This document shows positions 6,945-11,040 of a stretch of DNA of 11,040 nt, in pieces. The DNA comes from Candidatus Omnitrophota bacterium (GTDB lineage Bacteria; Omnitrophota; Gorgyraeia; Zapsychrales; Fredricksoniimonadaceae). Within the stretch, counting starts at the first letter, position 1. Each line of letters begins with the position of its first letter. The translations under genes and the position numbers were made by a program. The notes under the pieces were generated by a model. It was given only the letters and a program-made list of their open reading frames with translations, was not told the origin of the DNA and searched no databases. Where the stretch lies: positions 1 through 11,040 of the forward strand of contig JAEUSC010000499.1 of NCBI GenBank assembly GCA_016789035.1, written 5' to 3'.

Positions 6945-7835
6945 ATGGACAGCCTGAAAGCATTAGTCAGCGTTGTCATCCCTGCCTATAATCGCGCGGA
7001 TAAAATCGAGGCCTCGATCCGTAGTGTGCAGGCTCAAACTTATCCCCATTGGGAGATAATTGTTTCGGATGACGGTTCTAAAGATAATACCGTGGATGTC
7101 GTCCGGAAACTGATGAAAGAAGATAACCGCATCCGGATAGTTACCCGTGAGAAAAATGCCGGAGCGCAGTCGGCCCGCAATTCCGGCGTGCGAGAAGCTG
7201 CGGGTGAGTGGATTGCGTTTTTGGATTCTGACGATCAATGGCTCACGGACAGCCTGGAACGGCGGATGCGCATTGCTCACCAAAAGAATGTCCAAGTGGT
7301 TCATTCTAATGCCTATATTTTGCATCCCGGAAAAGAAATGGAACTTTATAAAGTCCCTGCGTTATCGGGGCAGGTCTACAAACAGGTTTTACGCGGGGAA
7401 GGCCCAATGTTCCCGTGTTTACTCATTAAAAAATCTGCATTGGAAGCCATCGGATTGTTGGATGAAGCCATCATTTCCTATCAGGAATGGGATACGGCTA
7501 TCCGGTTGGCCAAACGTTTTGAATTCGGATTCGAGCCTCAGCCCACATTTATTTATGATTACCGAACGCAAAATGCTATTTCCCGCGATTCCAACAGGGC
7601 TGGACGGGGATATGAACAAATTGTCAAAAAACACCTCGGTGAAATTATCACTCATGCGGGACTCGAAGTGTGGAGCTATCACATGTGGATTGCTTCCCAA
7701 TGGTATCAAAAAGGAAACTCAAAAGGAGATTATTGGCGTTGCCGCCTATTGAGTCTTAGCGGAAAATGCCTTAATCCAAAGTATGTGGCTAAAACAATTT
7801 TGAATGGTCTGCGAAAGGTAGTTAAAGCGTCATAA
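6945..7835 (+). CDS. GT2-family (GT-A fold) glycosyltransferase
   Basis: This is an inverting glycosyltransferase of family 2, 296 residues from the SD-supported start. The GT-A nucleotide-binding half shows VSVVIPAYNRADKIEASI (8-25), EIIVSDDGSKDNT (37-49, Asp42/Asp43) and NAGAQSARNSG (71-81). The metal-binding DxD form appears as AFLDSDDQW (91-99, Asp94 and Asp96). The catalytic-base region is YQEWDTAIRLAKR (179-191), in which Glu181 or Asp183 fits the common 'ED' site. The C-terminal 100 residues are less conserved, and no membrane segment is evident, so it is likely a peripheral cytoplasmic enzyme. It sits 1 base after the exostosin-like gene and 7 bases before the membrane redox gene. Its donor and acceptor are unknown. 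Confidence 0.93.
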   Translation: MDSLKALVSVVIPAYNRADKIEASIRSVQAQTYPHWEIIVSDDGSKDNTVDVVRKLMKEDNRIRIVTREKNAGAQSARNSGVREAAGEWIAFLDSDDQWLTDSLERRMRIAHQKNVQVVHSNAYILHPGKEMELYKVPALSGQVYKQVLRGEGPMFPCLLIKKSALEAIGLLDEAIISYQEWDTAIRLAKRFEFGFEPQPTFIYDYRTQNAISRDSNRAGRGYEQIVKKHLGEIITHAGLEVWSYHMWIASQWYQKGNSKGDYWRCRLLSLSGKCLNPKYVAKTILNGLRKVVKAS

Positions 7836-7842
7836 AAATCAT

Positions 7843-9723
7843 ATGAAAAACAAATGGCTAATTAACATAATCTTTCTTTTGTCACTTGTGGGATTAATGG
7901 CCTACAAACACCTCGTGACCCAGGAGCCGTGGGCGATTGGAATGACCCAGGTCGGGGCCTTGAGCGTTTTCTTGGCTCTATTTTATGCGGCAGCGCTTAA
8001 TTTTAGCGCTGTGAGAACAAGCATTGTCTTATTCTTTACTGAAAAAACTTCGCCCATAAACCTAGCCATGTTTCGAATTTTCTTTTTTGGATACCTATTT
8101 ATAACTTCGCATTCCAAAGAAGTCCTTTGGTACAGTCAGTTTCCACAAGTGCTGAAGGTCGCACCTCTAGGAATGAAGGGACTTCTGCCTTTGTTGCCCA
8201 TCAACCTGACATTCGTTGCGGTCGCTTTTGCGCTTTTTAAAACTTTTTGTTTCTTATCTTTGGTCGGTTGGCAGACGAGGATTTCTACCATTGCCGCAGC
8301 TGTGACCGGTTTTTACATCTTAGGTATTCCGGAATTCTATGGGAGCGTGTCTCATTATCATCATTTGTTTTGGTTTCTGACCATCTTTGCCGCCAGCCGC
8401 TGTTCTGATGCATTGTCCGTAGATGCTGTCATCCGTAACTTTAGGAATGCTCGCCAGAATAAAAGTTTGGATTTGCCAGAACCGTCGATCACCTATTCAT
8501 TACCTTTACGATTCATTTGGATCCTTATGGGGATTGCGTATTTCTTTCCGGGATTCTGGAAACTCTGGAGTTCAGGAAACGCATGGATCTTCGGAGATAA
8601 TATGTTGCGCCATATGCAATTGGTCTGGATCAGCTTTGATTGGCTGCCAATTGTGCGTATCGATCATTGGCCCTGGCTTTGCCGGGTCGCAGGCGCAGGC
8701 GCAATTATTTTTGAAATTTCATTTTTATTCATGATTTTCTCGCGACGATTGAGGTATTTTGCAGCCGCCCAGGGCTTTTTGTTTCATAATTTCACCAACC
8801 TGTTGATGAGAATCGATTTTTACGAGCTCCAGGTCTGCTACGCCGCCTTTGTCAACTGGGCCAAATTTTTTCAGTGGGCCGGAAGAAAACTGTTTTCTCA
8901 GAATATGTTAGTTCTTTATGACGGTCATTGCAGTTTCTGCAGAAGGACGATCGGTTTTCTCAAGGTCTTTGACGTCTTTGGCCGCATTGAATATATCGAT
9001 CTTCATTCCAGTGCCTCGCAGGATTACCGCAAGAACCTGAAGATCGATCAAGAAGATCTCATGAAGGATATCCACGGCCTGATCGGGACAAAGATTGTTA
9101 GAGGGTTTAGTGTTTACCAAAATATCGCCGGCCGAGTTCCGTTATTGTGGATAGCTTATCCTTTGATGCAGATCGGAATTTTTCATAAGATGGGGGAAAA
9201 GATCTATGGGAACGTGGCGGCCCACCGCACGTGCAAACTTCCGGAAAGAAAAGTCGTGTCGAGTCCCAACCATATAATCTCGACAGCCATTTTGGTGTCT
9301 TTAGCCGCCATTTTGATTGCAGGAAATTTGACACTGGGATTTTGCAAGATTGGTTCGGGTTGGCCTTTTGCCTGCTATCCCACGTTCTCTGAAATCGCTT
9401 GGGATCGGTTGCGAACTATCAGTTGTGAGATCACTTATCCCAATGGAAACACCGAGACTGTCCATTTTCAATTCGTTAAAGAATACACAGGGCTATATAA
9501 AGTGGTGGGGATGGTCAGCAAAATATATGACACCAAAGATCTGGAGGCTCGCGACAAAAAGTTTCGAGCATTGTGGGATGTGTTTTCGCAAACCAATCCC
9601 GAGTTAAAAAATGCCAGCCGTGTCCGGTTCTATTTTCTTGAGAACTATTCCGATCCGGCCAAGTGGCACTTAAATCCCATTAATAAAACATTGGCCATAG
9701 AATTTGAGCCGAATCACTCATAA
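7843..9723 (+). CDS. Membrane fusion: HTTM (gamma-carboxylase-like) + DCC thiol-disulfide domain + carboxylase-like C-terminus
   Basis: This 626-residue integral membrane protein is built of four parts. First come two hydrophobic segments (about 5-21 and 34-56). Next is an HTTM domain (about 72-345) with the usual opening PINLAMFRIFFFGYLF (71-86), the landmark ASRCSDALSVDA (184-195), and YFFPGFWKLWSSG (233-245) with Lys240. Third is a DCC/DUF393 domain (about 354-465) with the redox motif YDGHCSFC (Cys363, Cys366), ending at HR (461-462). Last are a membrane segment (about 478-500) and a soluble C-terminal region. HTTM is the domain of vitamin K-dependent gamma-carboxylase, and DCC proteins are predicted thiol-disulfide oxidoreductases. 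A quinone- or thiol-linked membrane redox reaction is inferred, and the substrate is unknown. There is no close SD (the gap is 7 bases), so reinitiation after the GT2 gene is likely. The gene co-directs with O-antigen genes, which is unexpected for this domain pair. Confidence 0.85.
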   Translation: MKNKWLINIIFLLSLVGLMAYKHLVTQEPWAIGMTQVGALSVFLALFYAAALNFSAVRTSIVLFFTEKTSPINLAMFRIFFFGYLFITSHSKEVLWYSQFPQVLKVAPLGMKGLLPLLPINLTFVAVAFALFKTFCFLSLVGWQTRISTIAAAVTGFYILGIPEFYGSVSHYHHLFWFLTIFAASRCSDALSVDAVIRNFRNARQNKSLDLPEPSITYSLPLRFIWILMGIAYFFPGFWKLWSSGNAWIFGDNMLRHMQLVWISFDWLPIVRIDHWPWLCRVAGAGAIIFEISFLFMIFSRRLRYFAAAQGFLFHNFTNLLMRIDFYELQVCYAAFVNWAKFFQWAGRKLFSQNMLVLYDGHCSFCRRTIGFLKVFDVFGRIEYIDLHSSASQDYRKNLKIDQEDLMKDIHGLIGTKIVRGFSVYQNIAGRVPLLWIAYPLMQIGIFHKMGEKIYGNVAAHRTCKLPERKVVSSPNHIISTAILVSLAAILIAGNLTLGFCKIGSGWPFACYPTFSEIAWDRLRTISCEITYPNGNTETVHFQFVKEYTGLYKVVGMVSKIYDTKDLEARDKKFRALWDVFSQTNPELKNASRVRFYFLENYSDPAKWHLNPINKTLAIEFEPNHS

Positions 9724-9724
9724 C

Positions 9725-9730
9725 AGGAGA
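9725..9730 (+). promoter_or_regulatory. Shine-Dalgarno site of the second DegT-family gene
   Basis: AGGAGA is the strongest SD in the window and lies 4 bases before the ATG at 9735. Another ATG at 9730 reads only three codons before a stop, so 9735 is the start. A strong site here suggests this gene is translated at a higher rate than its coupled neighbours. Confidence 0.75.
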
Positions 9731-9734
9731 TGGT

Positions 9735-11040
9735 ATGTTAGGAAAACTTAAAGAACGTCTTAAGGGTCCGTTAACCGAACGCATGTATCGCTATCTGATG
9801 CGCGAAGCGCAATATCATTGGGGAAGAAAACCCTTTGGCCCGGAGGAATTGAAACTCTTAAATGAGGCTCTGGTTTCGCAAACGCTTTTTGGCGTTGACG
9901 GAAAGATGGTCAACTCCTTTGAAAAGGAATTTGCGCAAGCTTATAACGTGCCTTATGCGGTGGCGTCAACCTCGGGGACGGCGGCGATTCATACGGCGTT
10001 GGGCGTTCTGGATTTAAACCCTGGCGATGAGGTGATAACAGCCCCTATTACTGACCTGGGAACGATCATCCCGATTCTTTCTTTAAATGCTATTCCTGTT
10101 TTTGCTGATGTTGATCAATCCTACCTGATGGATCCGAAAGATGTGGAGCGAAAAATCACGCCCCGAACACGGGCGATTCTGGTGGTTCATCTGTTTGGCA
10201 ATCCGTGCAATATGGACGCTATGGCTGCGATCGCACGTAAGCATAACGTGGCCCTTATTGAGGATTGTGCCCAGACCCACGTTACGCAATACAAAGGCAA
10301 ATACGTAGGAACGATTGGCGACATTGGCTGTTTTAGTTTCCAGCAATCCAAGCACATGACGACAGGTGACGGCGGGATGTGCGTCACGAACAATAAAGCC
10401 TATTACGAACGCATGAAGCTTTATGTGGATAAGGGTTTTATGCGCAAAGGATGGGGAACACGGGCTTATGGATTTCACGCGCCGAATTACCGGATGAATG
10501 AACTCACCGGAGCGGTTGGCCGCGCTCAGCTAAAAAAAGTGAAAGGGATCGTTGAAACCCGGCATAACATGGGAACGCTCATGACCCAGCTTTTGTCGGA
10601 CGTCGGTGATATTTTGACCGCGCCCGTCACCGAGGGTGCCAAGCATTCTTACTGGCTTTATCCCATTTACCTTAAGAAGGGCGAACTCGAGGCCTTTGCC
10701 AAAAGCATGGCCAGCGCCGGATTCTGGTGCGGGGCCGGCTATACCGGAAAACCTATCTATCTGTGTACCGAATCCCTGACCGCCAAAAAAACATACGGAA
10801 CATCGAAGTTTCCGTTTGATTCGGCTTTTGCCAGCAAATCGTATGATTATGTTCCGGGATTATGTCCGCAAGCGGAGGAGACGCTCACGCATTTGGTGAC
10901 CATGCCGTGGGATGAGAGTTGGGGGGAACAGAAGGTTCGAAAAGCGGCCGCAGCTGTCAAAGACAACATTCTTAAGTTTTTTGGAACAACGTCCATCAGC
11001 ATTGGCAAAACAGCCGTTGTCAGCACTCCTGTTGAAACAC
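9735..11040 (+). CDS. DegT/DnrJ/EryC1/StrS family aminotransferase, 3' end outside window
   Basis: This open frame starts at the SD-supported ATG and runs off the right edge (435 codons seen). It encodes a second PLP-dependent sugar aminotransferase of the same family as the gene at 2550 but clearly a different subgroup. About 33 residues precede the core. Family marks are STSGTAAIHTALG (78-90), NPGDEVITAP (95-104), IEDCAQTH (175-182, Asp177) and FSFQQSKHMTTGDGG (200-214) with Schiff-base Lys206 and the glycine loop intact. YRMNELTGAVGRAQL (252-266) is the usual substrate-side segment. The aminotransferase core should end near residue 410. The frame continues with FFGTTSISIGKTAVVSTPVET, so a C-terminal extension or a fused second domain is possible. 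By its motifs this looks like a fully active enzyme, and its sugar substrate cannot be read from the sequence. Confidence 0.9.
   Translation, partial: MLGKLKERLKGPLTERMYRYLMREAQYHWGRKPFGPEELKLLNEALVSQTLFGVDGKMVNSFEKEFAQAYNVPYAVASTSGTAAIHTALGVLDLNPGDEVITAPITDLGTIIPILSLNAIPVFADVDQSYLMDPKDVERKITPRTRAILVVHLFGNPCNMDAMAAIARKHNVALIEDCAQTHVTQYKGKYVGTIGDIGCFSFQQSKHMTTGDGGMCVTNNKAYYERMKLYVDKGFMRKGWGTRAYGFHAPNYRMNELTGAVGRAQLKKVKGIVETRHNMGTLMTQLLSDVGDILTAPVTEGAKHSYWLYPIYLKKGELEAFAKSMASAGFWCGAGYTGKPIYLCTESLTAKKTYGTSKFPFDSAFASKSYDYVPGLCPQAEETLTHLVTMPWDESWGEQKVRKAAAAVKDNILKFFGTTSISIGKTAVVSTPVET

Larger units (their letters stand above)
1..11040 (+). other. Single co-directional polysaccharide biosynthesis/export operon (open at both ends)
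   Basis: Ten genes run on the + strand with gaps of 20, 2, 20, 12, 30, -4, 1, 7 and 11 bases. No gap is long enough for a normal promoter or rho-independent terminator, and I found no hairpin followed by a T-run between genes. A single transcript entering from the left and leaving at the right is the simplest reading. There is no stretch above 300 bases without a gene, and no tRNA, rRNA, insertion sequence or CRISPR repeat was seen. Confidence 0.8.

Noticed and set aside
7147..7752. Alternative + frame of 201 codons inside the GT2 gene
   Set aside because: It lies wholly inside a gene with clear GT2 motifs and shows no family pattern of its own.
10083..10478. Minus-strand open frame of 131 codons
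   Set aside because: It is the antisense shadow of the second DegT gene, whose conserved PLP motifs lie on the + strand. It shows no recognisable domain.

Overview
This window looks like the middle of a cell-surface polysaccharide (probably LPS O-antigen) biosynthesis and export operon from a Gram-negative bacterium. The main evidence is an ABC-2 permease/ATPase pair of the Wzm/Wzt type. The ATPase carries the extra C-terminal glycan-recognition domain seen in O-antigen exporters, and modification enzymes and glycosyltransferases surround the pair. Base composition is moderate and uneven. I cannot name the lineage. An uncultivated, metagenome-type Gram-negative group such as Omnitrophota or Desulfobacterota would fit, but that is only an impression.

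All ten genes lie on the + strand. They are separated by 30 bases or less or overlap, so the window holds no room for an internal terminator or a conventional promoter, and the operon runs off both ends. In order they are: the 3' part of a SAM-dependent methyltransferase (1-410); Wzm permease (431-1285); Wzt ATPase with cargo domain (1288-2529); a DegT/DnrJ/EryC1/StrS PLP enzyme (2550-3800); a left-handed beta-helix acetyltransferase (3813-4520); a GT4-type glycosyltransferase (4551-5705); an exostosin-like putative glycosyltransferase (5702-6943); a GT2 glycosyltransferase (6945-7835); a large membrane protein joining an HTTM (vitamin K-dependent gamma-carboxylase-like) domain to a DCC thiol-disulfide domain (7843-9723); and a second DegT-family aminotransferase that is open at the right edge (9735 onward).

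The genes fit one working model. Nucleotide-sugar aminotransferases make amino-deoxy sugars. The acetyltransferase acylates them or another sugar. Three glycosyltransferases of different folds build the chain on the cytoplasmic face. A methyltransferase may modify or cap the chain, and Wzm/Wzt exports it after the Wzt C-terminal domain recognises it. No chain initiator (WecA or WbaP type), no Wzx/Wzy and no ligase is present in the window.

The element that does not fit this routine picture is the HTTM-DCC protein. It keeps a lysine at the position I align with the catalytic lysine of human gamma-glutamyl carboxylase, has a CxxC redox motif inserted between membrane segments, and ends in a domain that resembles the C-terminal part of the carboxylase. 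Its placement inside a glycan operon is the best lead here. Two translation starts were moved downstream of the longest reading frame because good Shine-Dalgarno sites sit in front of the internal ATGs (2550 and 6945).
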